Source of the DNA: an uncultured bacterium | GTDB lineage: Bacteria > Chloroflexota > Anaerolineae > J036 > Brachytrichaceae | DNA: 50,561 bases | NCBI GenBank assembly: GCA_903873965.1 | Contig: CAIQQO010000039.1 | Location: forward strand, 1 to 50,561 | Reading direction: 5' to 3' | Shown here: positions 7,027 through 14,558 of the stretch, one piece after another | Numbering within the stretch: position 1 is the first letter of the stretch | Layout: each line of letters begins with the position of its first letter | Notes under the pieces: model-generated | Told to the model about the DNA's origin: nothing | What the model saw: only the letters and a program-made list of their open reading frames with translations | The model's database searches: none | Made by a program: the position numbers and the translations under genes

Positions 7027-8035
7027 AGGTTTGCGTGTATCGCTTATTTTCACCGTCCTCAATGAGGCGGCAGCATTGCCTGCGCTGCTCGACTCGCTGG
7101 CGGCGCAGTCACGCATGCCTGATGAAGTAATCGTATGCGACGGTGGAAGTCGTGACAACACCGTCGCGTTGTTGCGCGCAGAGGTTCGTTTTCCTCTGCG
7201 TGTGATCGAGGCGCCCGGCGCGAATATTTCGCGCGGGCGCAATCTGGCTATCACCGCCGCATCCAGCCCTGTGATTGCGTGCGTCGATGCAGGTGTGCGC
7301 ATTGATCCCAGCTGGCTTGAGCATCTGGTTGCGCCGTTCTTTGAAGCGCAGGCCGCACCTGTACCGCACCAAATGCCGGCGTGGGCGGGAGGTTTCTTTC
7401 TGCCCGATGCCCATACGACTTTTGACATTGCTATGAGCGCTACCGTGTTGCCGGTCATCGCTGACATTGACCCGGCGAAATTTCTGCCATCATCAAGATC
7501 GGTTGCATTTCTCAAAAACGCATGGGAACAAGTCGGCGGTTATCCCGAGTGGCTGGATTATTGTGAAGACTTGATCTTCGATTTTAAACTGCGCGCATCA
7601 TTTGACCAGTGTGTATTCGCGCCGGATGCCATCGTGTATTTCCGACCACGGTCATCGCTGCGGGCTTTTTATAGGCAGTATTATCTGTATGCGCGGGGTG
7701 ATGGCAAAGCCGGACTGTGGCTCAAACGCCATCTCGTTCGCTACGCAATTTACCTCGTCGTGTTTCCAGCTTTACTTATCGGTATTGTGGCGGCGCCCGC
7801 GGCTCTGCTGCAAGTCACGAGCTTACTCATGTTCTGCATCGGCATGGCGATCTACACGCACACGCCCTACCGGCGTCTGCTGGCAAGCTGGGCGCATTTG
7901 CCCGCGGTTGAGAAGGTGCGTGCTGCGCTGCTGGTGCCAGTCATTCGTGTCGTCGGCGACGTTGCCAAGATGATTGGTTATCCTGTGGGCATCGTGTGGC
8001 GATTGCAAAAGCGACGGACGCGCGGCAGCCCATAG
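7019..8035 (+). CDS. Family 2 glycosyltransferase, membrane-anchored
   Basis: 338 residues from ATG 7019, which overlaps xpt by 8 bases; longer versions of the frame lie inside xpt and are unlikely. It is a GT-A fold glycosyltransferase: VSLIFTVLNEAAALPALLDSL at the N-terminus, the nucleotide-sugar motif VIVCDGGSRDNT near residue 40, and an acidic CVDAGVRID in place of the usual DxD near 85. The later motif WLDYCEDLIFDFKL fits the (E/D)D catalytic region. Two hydrophobic segments near the C-terminus (YLVVFPALLIGIVAAPAALL, then TSLLMFCIGMAIY) should anchor it in the membrane. The acceptor is unknown. Co-transcription with xpt does not imply a shared pathway. Confidence 0.85.
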   Translation: MSEGLRVSLIFTVLNEAAALPALLDSLAAQSRMPDEVIVCDGGSRDNTVALLRAEVRFPLRVIEAPGANISRGRNLAITAASSPVIACVDAGVRIDPSWLEHLVAPFFEAQAAPVPHQMPAWAGGFFLPDAHTTFDIAMSATVLPVIADIDPAKFLPSSRSVAFLKNAWEQVGGYPEWLDYCEDLIFDFKLRASFDQCVFAPDAIVYFRPRSSLRAFYRQYYLYARGDGKAGLWLKRHLVRYAIYLVVFPALLIGIVAAPAALLQVTSLLMFCIGMAIYTHTPYRRLLASWAHLPAVEKVRAALLVPVIRVVGDVAKMIGYPVGIVWRLQKRRTRGSP

Positions 8036-8095
8036 ATTAATGCCGTACACCCGTGGCGGGCATTGCCTGCATTTCTTTGCACTTCGGCTGGGCTA

Positions 8096-8149
8096 CCCTT
8101 GCGAAGGGTCTTGATTTGATTTTGTGCGTCAACGACAACCTTCGCAAGG
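8096..8149. repeat. Inverted repeat in the 8036-8226 spacer
   Basis: CCTTGCGAAGG at 8097-8107 and its exact reverse complement CCTTCGCAAGG at 8139-8149 can form an 11-bp stem with a 31-nt loop. Each arm is itself nearly palindromic, so alternative cruciforms are possible. It separates a rightward glycosyltransferase from a leftward SDR gene and may end both transcripts, but no U-run is present. A 137-residue open frame over this area runs into the antisense of the SDR gene and was not accepted. Confidence 0.45.
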
Positions 8150-8226
8150 AGACTTTGGATGCTATTCTTTACTTCAAGGTCTTCGCTGCTTTGCGTTTCA
8201 ACCTTACGAAAGAAGCCATAAACCGC

Positions 8227-9006
8227 TTAAGAAATGCCGGGCAGGGGCTGTCGATAGACCACGCTAGCGGAGGCCTGTGCCACAGGCATCATGATGACGT
8301 CATTGACATTGACATGCGCCGGGCGTGTGGCGCAGAACAACACCACATCGGCGACATCCTCTCCGGTCAGTGGCCGGATGCCATCATAGACTTTCTTCGC
8401 GCGTTCCGCGTCGCCGTGGAAGCGCACAATGCTGAACTCAGTCTCGACCAGACCAGGGTCGACTGACGTCACACGAATCGGCGTGCCGTTTAAGTCAAAC
8501 TTCAGCCCTTCGCTGATTGATTTCACGGCGGCTTTGGTGGCGCAATACACGGCACCGTTGGCATAGGTCCAATGTCCCGCGGTGGAGCCAATGTTGATGA
8601 TATGCCCGCGCTGGCGCGCCACCATGCCCGGAGTGACGGCGCGCGTCACATACAACAGCCCTTTCACGTTCGTATCCACCATTTCGTCTATATCAGTAAT
8701 GTCGTATTCCTGAAGTTTGGCCAGTGCGCGGCTGAGACCCGCATTGTTCAACAGAATGTCGATATCATGCCATTCAGCAGGCAGTTCGGCAATCGCTTTA
8801 GCCACGGCCTTCTGATCACGCACATCAAGTTCTATCAAGTGCGTCGGGACTTTTAACTCGGCAGCCAGTGCTTGCAGGCGCTCATGGCGTCGCGCGGCCA
8901 GAATCAACTTTGCTCCCGCATCTGCGAAGGCGCGCGCGCACGCTTCACCGATGCCACTACTTGCGCCAGTAACCAAAACGATCTTACCTGTTAATGAATA
9001 ACTCAT
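8227..9006 (-). CDS. Short-chain dehydrogenase, YdfG-like
   Basis: A 259-residue classical SDR. It resembles E. coli YdfG (NADP-dependent 3-hydroxy acid / L-allo-threonine dehydrogenase) closely in motif order: VLVTGASSGIGEACARAF, ILAARRHERLQAL (Arg pair favouring NADP), the start of the fold-stabilising NNAG, AEWHDIDILLNNAGLS, TRAVTPGMVARQRGHIINIGS, then the active site YCATKAAV and VRVTSVDPGLVETEFS. The tail FCATRPAHVNVNDVIMMPV also matches YdfG. It oxidises hydroxy acids such as serine or allo-threonine, or reduces semialdehydes, in the cytoplasm. An AGAGGA ribosome site precedes ATG 9006. It lies 50 bases after the GT4 gene and may be the last gene of that leftward unit. Confidence 0.88.
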   Translation of the reverse strand: MSYSLTGKIVLVTGASSGIGEACARAFADAGAKLILAARRHERLQALAAELKVPTHLIELDVRDQKAVAKAIAELPAEWHDIDILLNNAGLSRALAKLQEYDITDIDEMVDTNVKGLLYVTRAVTPGMVARQRGHIINIGSTAGHWTYANGAVYCATKAAVKSISEGLKFDLNGTPIRVTSVDPGLVETEFSIVRFHGDAERAKKVYDGIRPLTGEDVADVVLFCATRPAHVNVNDVIMMPVAQASASVVYRQPLPGIS

Positions 9007-9056
9007 GCTTGTATCATCCTCTTTTATCTCTAATCCCGCTTTTGATGTCTTCGGGG

Positions 9057-10271
9057 TCAGTTGAATAATGTGGTGTAAATGTGTTCGAGCTGCGGCACGA
9101 TCACGCTCCAGTCATAGTGCTTCGCCACAAACACGTGCGCGCGATCGATCAACCCGGCGCGCAAAGATGGATCGTTTAGCACGCGCGTCACCTGCGCCGC
9201 AAACTCGGCAGGCGAATCGCCGATCAGCAACTCCTGCTCATGCGTCACAGGAAAGCCCTCGCATCCGAGTGACGTGCTGACAACCGGGCAACGCATCGCC
9301 ATGGCTTCGAGTATCTTGAAACGCGTGCCACCGCCTACGCGCAATGGCGCGATATAGGCGGCTGCGCCAGCGATATAGGGTTGCACGTCTTCTACTGCGC
9401 CTGTAATGGTGATGCTCGGATCGCTGCGCAACACATCGAGGCGCGGGCTGGTTTTCTGACCCACAATGAACAAGTGCGCCTGTGGGACATGCTGTTTTAT
9501 CAGTGGCAATACCTCGCGCCCGAACCACATCATCGCATCAATGTTGGGACGGAAGTCCATCTTGCCTGTGAAGACAAGATTAGCGGCTTGGAGCGTGTTG
9601 TTTGAGGCACCCGGGACGTAGGTGCGTACGTCAATGCCATTGGGGATGACGTGGGCGGGCGGCACAGCACCAAGGTCTTGCAGCATCAAGGCATCCTGCG
9701 CTGATACGCATAACGTAGCGTGCGCCTTTTGCAGGATGGCGCGTTCGAATGTGCGCAACCGTTGCCATTGCACGAGCGAGTAGGCAGCAGCATGCCAGCG
9801 CTTCGGCTGGCGTGCATCGGTCTCGAACGCGCGTCGCTGCAACACATATTCGCAGTTGTGGTCATCAAACACAATGCGTGTATCAGCTGCCATCGTCGCG
9901 CCGCCATCTATCACGTAACGCGCGAGTTCAATACCCTCAATCTGGATAATGTCGAAGTGCTGCTCCCGCATCCATGACGCAAGCTTGGCCGCAAACTCGG
10001 GAGACCACAATCGCCACGACATATCCGGCAGATCAGACACCGCCAGTCGGCGCAACCGTTGCGAGGTAGATCGATGTGGCACAGCAAAAGCGGCCACTTC
10101 ACAGCAGGCGGCGCGCAACTCGGGGGCTGGAGCCACATCTGGATTCTCGTCAAATGACAGCAGCCACACCTCATGTGAATGCGCCAGATTGGATATTAAC
10201 CCCCAATTGCGCAGTGCGGTGCCTTGCCTGGGGGGATATGGCAGTTGCGGTGTCAGGATCAGAATGCGCAT
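9057..10271 (-). CDS. GT4-type glycosyltransferase
   Basis: 404 residues from ATG 10271, one base after the upstream gene's stop. The earlier in-frame start would overlap that gene by 44 codons. It has the GT-B fold of family 4: N-terminal MRILILTPQLPYPPRQGTALR with the Gly-rich loop, IIQIEGIELARYV, a central VIPNGIDVRTYVPG, NLVFTGKMDFRPNIDAMMWF, and the C-terminal donor site APLRVGGGTRFKILEAMA with the E-x7-E-like pattern. It is related to the PEP-CTERM/sugar transferase type (TIGR03087-like). Its role is probably extracellular polysaccharide or glycolipid synthesis. It follows a second GT4 enzyme with a 1-base gap, so the pair likely acts on one product. Confidence 0.88.
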   Translation of the reverse strand: MRILILTPQLPYPPRQGTALRNWGLISNLAHSHEVWLLSFDENPDVAPAPELRAACCEVAAFAVPHRSTSQRLRRLAVSDLPDMSWRLWSPEFAAKLASWMREQHFDIIQIEGIELARYVIDGGATMAADTRIVFDDHNCEYVLQRRAFETDARQPKRWHAAAYSLVQWQRLRTFERAILQKAHATLCVSAQDALMLQDLGAVPPAHVIPNGIDVRTYVPGASNNTLQAANLVFTGKMDFRPNIDAMMWFGREVLPLIKQHVPQAHLFIVGQKTSPRLDVLRSDPSITITGAVEDVQPYIAGAAAYIAPLRVGGGTRFKILEAMAMRCPVVSTSLGCEGFPVTHEQELLIGDSPAEFAAQVTRVLNDPSLRAGLIDRAHVFVAKHYDWSVIVPQLEHIYTTLFN

Positions 10272-10272
10272 C

Positions 10273-11394
10273 TTATGATTCGTGCGCGCCCAGATACACT
10301 CGCCATGTGGCTTGAGCGGTACTATCCCAGGAAAACTCGCGTGTGCGTTGCAGGCCGCGCCGTCCATAATCGCTGCGCACAGCATCGATCGTCCACACCA
10401 CACGCATCAGGCGCGCAAGCCCCGCCACATCCAGCGGGTCGTGTAAGAGCGCAGCATCGCCGGCGATTTCGGGCAAAGCCCCACCGTTGCTGCAAACCAC
10501 GGGCACGCCGCGCGCCATGGCTTCAAGCACAGGCAAGCCAAAACCCTCGGACAGCGACGGCATTACGAGCATGCGCGCGCCGCGATAATAGCGATCAAGT
10601 TCGGCATCGCTCACGCGCCCGGCAAACGTGACGCGATCTTTCAGCCCTAACTCGTCTGCGATGCGCGCGGGTGTCGATGATCCCCAGCCGCGTTCGCCAA
10701 TCACCATCAGCTTCACATCCTCAGGCAATTCCTTCAATGCGCGCAGCAACGTCACCAGATTTTTGCGCGGCTCAAAGGTGCCGACGAACAAGGCGTAGCG
10801 CAGCGATTCCATCGGTGCATCAAGCGCTGACACGGGCAACTGGCTCGCGCCCGCTTCGTGAATCACCGTCACATTGGCCTCGGGAACATGCGGCAAGAGG
10901 CGTGTGATTTCGCGCCGCGTAAAGTCCGACACCGCGATAATGTGATCGGCCGATCGCGCAGACCGGTGCATGTGCCCATAGTAGCGCTTGCCCACGGTTT
11001 CCATCACTTCGGGATGTTCCAGAAAATACAGATCGTGAATCGTAATGACTTTCTTAAAGCGGCCGCGTGGTGCGATAAAGTCGGGACTGTGCAGAACGTC
11101 GAATCGCGACTGGTAGCGCAACAATTCAAAGGGCAGTGTGACATGCTCATAACGATGATGCGCGGGCGTCACTGTGCGCAGGATGGAAACACCCGGCGGC
11201 ACCCATGCCGTGTCACGGTCGCGCCGATCCAGCAGCACTGACAATTGGCCGACACCGAAGGTTGTGTGAGACTGTGCCAGAGCGCGCGTCAGGTGGCGCG
11301 TGTACTGGGCAATTCCGGCCCGGCGATAGTACATCAACCGGGCGTCGATGACGACGCGCAGAATGCGTGAGGCCGAGGTTTTATTCGCTTCCAT
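10273..11394 (-). CDS. GT4-type glycosyltransferase (mannosyltransferase-like)
   Basis: 373 residues from ATG 11394; a longer frame exists but overlaps the MGMT gene. Family 4 features: VVIDARLMYYRRAGIAQYTR at the N-terminus, DVLHSPDFIAPR, the helix-loop ITIHDLYFLEHPE, HIIAVSDFTRREITR, the hinge region YALFVGTFEPRKNLVTLLRA, and the donor-binding PSLSEGFGLPVLEAMARGVP with two acidic residues spaced as in the EX7E motif. Enzymes of this type transfer mannose or related sugars from GDP- or UDP-donors in lipopolysaccharide, exopolysaccharide or glycan assembly. It is the middle of three genes separated by 1 base each (MGMT, this gene, the next GT4), so an operon is clear. Confidence 0.9.
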   Translation of the reverse strand: MEANKTSASRILRVVIDARLMYYRRAGIAQYTRHLTRALAQSHTTFGVGQLSVLLDRRDRDTAWVPPGVSILRTVTPAHHRYEHVTLPFELLRYQSRFDVLHSPDFIAPRGRFKKVITIHDLYFLEHPEVMETVGKRYYGHMHRSARSADHIIAVSDFTRREITRLLPHVPEANVTVIHEAGASQLPVSALDAPMESLRYALFVGTFEPRKNLVTLLRALKELPEDVKLMVIGERGWGSSTPARIADELGLKDRVTFAGRVSDAELDRYYRGARMLVMPSLSEGFGLPVLEAMARGVPVVCSNGGALPEIAGDAALLHDPLDVAGLARLMRVVWTIDAVRSDYGRRGLQRTREFSWDSTAQATWRVYLGAHES

Positions 11395-11395
11395 A

Positions 11396-11857
11396 TTACA
11401 TGAGCACAGCGCTCTCGTGTTTGAGCAGCCACTCCTTCGATTCCAGCCCACCGCGATATCCCGACAACTTGCCTTTAGTGCTGAGCACACGATGACACGG
11501 TATGACAATCATCAGCGGGTTTGATGCTACGGCCCGTCCCACAGCACGTTGGGCGGTCGGGTGGCCTATCGCATGAGCCAGTGTTGAATAAGTCGTCGTC
11601 TCGCCAAAGGCGATTTTAGTTAACTGCATCCAGACGCTGCGTTGGAATGGCGTTCCCATCGATAAATCAAACGGCAGATCAAAATCAAGACGTCTGCCTG
11701 CAAAATAATCGCGCAATTCACCGCGCGCCCGGATCAATAAGGCGCACGACTTGCCCCCCGCTATCTGACCGCGGGCATACTGGATCGAAGTGACAAAGTC
11801 GCGCGTACCTTCGATAATCATTGCACCAATCGGAGTCTCTAGGAAAGTCTGGAACAT
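11396..11857 (-). CDS. ogt: Methylated-DNA--protein-cysteine methyltransferase
   Basis: A 153-residue MGMT/Ogt-type DNA repair protein that moves the methyl group of O6-methylguanine to its own cysteine. The acceptor motif IPCHRV has Cys121. Before it come the recognition helix region YSTLAHAIGHPTAQRAVGRA with the Arg finger and the short N-terminal domain; GTPFQRSVWMQL starts the catalytic domain. After the active site, LSGYRGGLESKEWLL completes the family pattern. It shares a divergent promoter region with the E1-alpha gene (palindromic ATTATAAT at 11884-11891). It is the first gene of a leftward operon with two glycosyltransferases, an unexpected pairing that may only reflect shared transcription. 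Confidence 0.93.
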   Translation of the reverse strand: MFQTFLETPIGAMIIEGTRDFVTSIQYARGQIAGGKSCALLIRARGELRDYFAGRRLDFDLPFDLSMGTPFQRSVWMQLTKIAFGETTTYSTLAHAIGHPTAQRAVGRAVASNPLMIVIPCHRVLSTKGKLSGYRGGLESKEWLLKHESAVLM

Positions 11858-11883
11858 CGCATCGCCAACCTGTGAACAACGAA

Positions 11884-11891
11884 ATTATAAT
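11884..11891. promoter_or_regulatory. Divergent -10 element shared by ogt and the E1-alpha gene
   Basis: The octamer ATTATAAT reads TATAAT on both strands (11886-11891 on +, 11884-11889 on -). On the + strand it ends 6 bases before ATG 11898, the same leaderless spacing as xpt. On the - strand the start codon is 26 bases away, leaving a short leader. Confidence 0.55.
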
Positions 11892-11897
11892 GATGTT

Positions 11898-12971
11898 ATG
11901 ACGAATTCTGGTTCGGATATATCGACCAATCCTGCACCTGCAGACGCAACCCCCCTTGGGAAGACGCGCTTGATGGATTTGTACAAGCAATTAGTGCTCA
12001 TTCGGCAATTTGAATTGCGCGCCATTGACGAGCGGCGTCAGGGGCTGATCCCCGGTTTCATTCACCCCTACATTGGCGAGGAAGCGTGTGCTGTCGGCGC
12101 CTGTGCCGCGTTGAATCAGGATGATGTCATCACCAGCACCCATCGCGGTCACGGACATTTGATTGCCAAGGGCGGTGATGTGCGCTATATGATGGCCGAA
12201 CTAGCTGCGCGTGATGTTGGCTATTGCGCCGGCAAAGGTGGCTCGCTGCACATGACCGATTTCAACCTGGGGATCATGGGGGCGAATGGCATTGTGGCAG
12301 GCGGCATACCAATGGCTGTTGGCGCGGCGCTGGCGTTTAAGATGCAACACGCCCAAACAAAAGCCCGGTCTGCGGCAACGGCTGTGGCTACCGGGATGCG
12401 CGTAGCGGTGTCTTTTTTCGGCGATGGCGCTACAAACGAAGGTGCTTTTCATGAAGCGCTCAATATGGCTGGATTGTGGAAGTTGCCCGCAATCTTCTTT
12501 TGCGAAAACAACCTGTATGGTGAAGGAACCCCACAGAATAAACAAGCCCCCGTATCGCAACTGAGCGTGCGAGCCGCCGGATATGCCATGCCCGGCGTAA
12601 CGGTGGATGGCAATGATGTGTTTGCCGTTTATGAGGCTACATGTAGAGCAGTCGAGCGCGCCCGCAGCGGTCAAGGCCCCACCCTGATCGAAGGCATGAC
12701 TTACCGCTTCCGTGGACACTACGAAGGTGATCCACAGGTGTACCGTACGCGTCAGGAAGTCGAGGAATGGCAGGGTCGCGATCCGATTCCACGCTTCCGC
12801 GCCGCGCTGCTATCACTCAACATCAGCGACGCCGACATTGAGGATAAGGAAGGCGAGGTGATGGCGCTTGTGGATGAAGCTGTGACATTTGCAAGGCAGG
12901 CTGCGCCTGCAAAGATAGAGGATGCCATGTTAGGTGTATATGGAGATACACACAATGGCCTTGTTTTCTAG
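11898..12971 (+). CDS. Thiamine-diphosphate dehydrogenase E1 component, alpha subunit
   Basis: A 357-residue alpha subunit of a pyruvate/acetoin/branched-chain 2-oxoacid dehydrogenase E1, which decarboxylates the oxoacid on TPP. Visible hallmarks: YKQLVLIRQFELRAID, GFIHPYIGEEACAVGACAAL, TSTHRGHGHLIAKGGD, AGKGGSLHM, and the TPP/Mg site FFGDGATNEGAFHEALNMAGLWKLPAIFFCENN. YRFRGHYEGDPQ covers the phosphorylation-loop region. ATG 11898 was chosen because it lies 6 bases after TATAAT; the longer frame overlaps ogt. No beta subunit, E2 or E3 gene follows, so the partner must be encoded elsewhere. Substrate cannot be fixed from sequence; acetoin or pyruvate is likely. Confidence 0.9.
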   Translation: MTNSGSDISTNPAPADATPLGKTRLMDLYKQLVLIRQFELRAIDERRQGLIPGFIHPYIGEEACAVGACAALNQDDVITSTHRGHGHLIAKGGDVRYMMAELAARDVGYCAGKGGSLHMTDFNLGIMGANGIVAGGIPMAVGAALAFKMQHAQTKARSAATAVATGMRVAVSFFGDGATNEGAFHEALNMAGLWKLPAIFFCENNLYGEGTPQNKQAPVSQLSVRAAGYAMPGVTVDGNDVFAVYEATCRAVERARSGQGPTLIEGMTYRFRGHYEGDPQVYRTRQEVEEWQGRDPIPRFRAALLSLNISDADIEDKEGEVMALVDEAVTFARQAAPAKIEDAMLGVYGDTHNGLVF

Positions 12972-13276
12972 GCCAAAAACGCACTTGGATGCAGGGTTAT
13001 CCACAAACACCTCCTGTTATCCCCAGAATGTATGGCACTTGTCCACATTTTCGAATTGTTATGTAACGCAATCACTTTACTTAACTTATCTTTAACATGA
13101 CTGTCATCTATTTCGTACCCAATATACAGCCTTCACATCGGTCCATATCGCCACATCTGGCGGGTGAATTTTTCTCTTTTAACGGCTTTGGGCTCTCGCC
13201 ATGTGTGGATTCTTGTGAATAACCTGTGGATTGCTGTTCGAAAAGGTTATCAACATTTTGCACAGGTTGTGGATAA
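12972..13276. other. oriC: Candidate chromosomal replication origin (DnaA-box cluster)
   Basis: Eight sites like the DnaA box TTATCCACA lie within 280 bp. On + they are 12997 (perfect), 13017 (TTATCCCCA), 13039 (TTGTCCACA) and 13247 (TTATCAACA). On - they are 13204-13212, 13214-13222 (TTATTCACA), 13225-13233 and 13268-13276 (perfect). The two groups flank a visibly AT-rich stretch (about 13048-13135) that would suit a duplex-unwinding element. If the next gene starts at GTG 13269, almost all of this is non-coding. dnaA, dnaN or gidA are not in the window, so this would be an origin away from dnaA, or a DnaA-titrating locus. Confidence 0.6.
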
Positions 13277-14558
13277 CACCTATCACAACGTCCTGCCAAA
13301 ACTGATCTTCCTGATCATCATTCTTACGCTGGTATCGACGGATGTCGCACAGGCAACTTCGCGTGAAGCAATTCTGGACCGTTTGCTCAACGGGCGCGAA
13401 TTTGACTTTGTCAATTGGGAGTTCACTGCCGCTTTAACCAAGATTGGTCATGAACTCACTGCGCCGCAGACAGGAGTGACTGACGGGGATCAGGTTGAGC
13501 TGGTAAAGTCTTATATCCGACGCGTAGGTAACTTTGAAAAGTTGGAGGGGCAGATCGAGGAGATTTACACCGATCCGAACGAGAAAGACCCTGCCGGCGC
13601 CAGTGCATCCCTGCGCGTGCAACGTGATCAGTTGCGCAAGGAGATTGATGCTTACCAGAATGTGGCCGAGGCAATCATGCAGGAACAGGTTGAGAGTATC
13701 CTGCGCGAGGAAGGATTCGCCATTGGTGGTCAACTGATGCCTCCATTGCGCTTTCGTTTCACACCATTGCCCTATGTGTTGATCATCTCGCGTCGTGACA
13801 AGATCGAGCGCACTGATCAGCGCGAATTGACCACAGGCTTGACTGTTGACGAATTCGATCGTATCGAGAAACAAGTGGAGAAACAGTTGAATGTGTCCTC
13901 ATTGGTCACACCGATTGGCGGACTGGGTGCATACCCCACAATGCTGCCCGAAACTTCATCGCTCAAATACACGCTCGATACGGCTGCGCATGAGTGGACG
14001 CATAACTATCTACTGTTCAGTCCAGTGGGGATTCGCTATAACGAGGATCCGGTGGCGCGTGTGATTAACGAAACGACTGCCGTAATTGTGCAGCAGGAAA
14101 TCGGGCGTCGCGTCCTCGAGCGCTACTACCCTGAACTCCTGCCGCCACCAGCATCGCTCGTCAATGTGACGCCAAAACCCAAAACTGTCCAACCTGCTAA
14201 TCAGCCGCCGCCGTTTAACTTCAATGCCGCAATGCGCGAAACGCGCATGCGCGCCGATGAATTACTGGCCGCCGACAAAATTGAGGAAGCAGAGGCCTAT
14301 ATGGAAGACAGGCGATCCATCTTTGTCAAAAATGGATATGGTATCCGACGCCTGAATCAGGCCTATTTCGCCTTTCACGGCGCCTACAATGCCGAACCGG
14401 GCGGATCGCCCGAGGCGGGCAAAGACCCCATCGGTCCGGCTGTGCAGGCTTTGCGCCAGAACAGCGCTTCACTTGGCGACTTCGTGCGCAAGGTAGCGAT
14501 AGTGCAGACACTGGACGATGTGCAGCGTCTGGCTGAACCTACCTCGACAACACCGTAA
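13269..14558 (+). CDS. Secreted HEXXH metallopeptidase-like protein
   Basis: Read from GTG 13269 the product has 429 residues and begins with a good export signal (KLIFLIIILTLVSTDVAQA, cleavage likely after AQA). An earlier ATG at 13164 would translate the DnaA-box cluster and is less likely. The central motif TAAHEWTHNYLL contains HEXXH, and about 25 residues later NETTAVIVQQEIG supplies a Glu that could be the third zinc ligand, as in gluzincins. The N-terminal 150 residues form a charged helical region (RRVGNFEKLEGQIEEIY), and a later helical segment (MRADELLAADKIEEAEAYM) precedes the end. I do not know a named family. Exported zinc protease is the best guess. Its end overlaps the convergent transporter gene by 20 bases. 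Confidence 0.7.
   Translation: MDNTYHNVLPKLIFLIIILTLVSTDVAQATSREAILDRLLNGREFDFVNWEFTAALTKIGHELTAPQTGVTDGDQVELVKSYIRRVGNFEKLEGQIEEIYTDPNEKDPAGASASLRVQRDQLRKEIDAYQNVAEAIMQEQVESILREEGFAIGGQLMPPLRFRFTPLPYVLIISRRDKIERTDQRELTTGLTVDEFDRIEKQVEKQLNVSSLVTPIGGLGAYPTMLPETSSLKYTLDTAAHEWTHNYLLFSPVGIRYNEDPVARVINETTAVIVQQEIGRRVLERYYPELLPPPASLVNVTPKPKTVQPANQPPPFNFNAAMRETRMRADELLAADKIEEAEAYMEDRRSIFVKNGYGIRRLNQAYFAFHGAYNAEPGGSPEAGKDPIGPAVQALRQNSASLGDFVRKVAIVQTLDDVQRLAEPTSTTP

Noticed and set aside
8053..8466. 137-residue frame rightward from 8053
   Set aside because: Half of it is antisense to the YdfG-like SDR. The rest covers the inverted repeat and shows no family motif.
10224..11241. Rightward frames over the GT4 genes
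   Set aside because: Arg/His/Pro-rich antisense shadows of well-supported glycosyltransferase genes.
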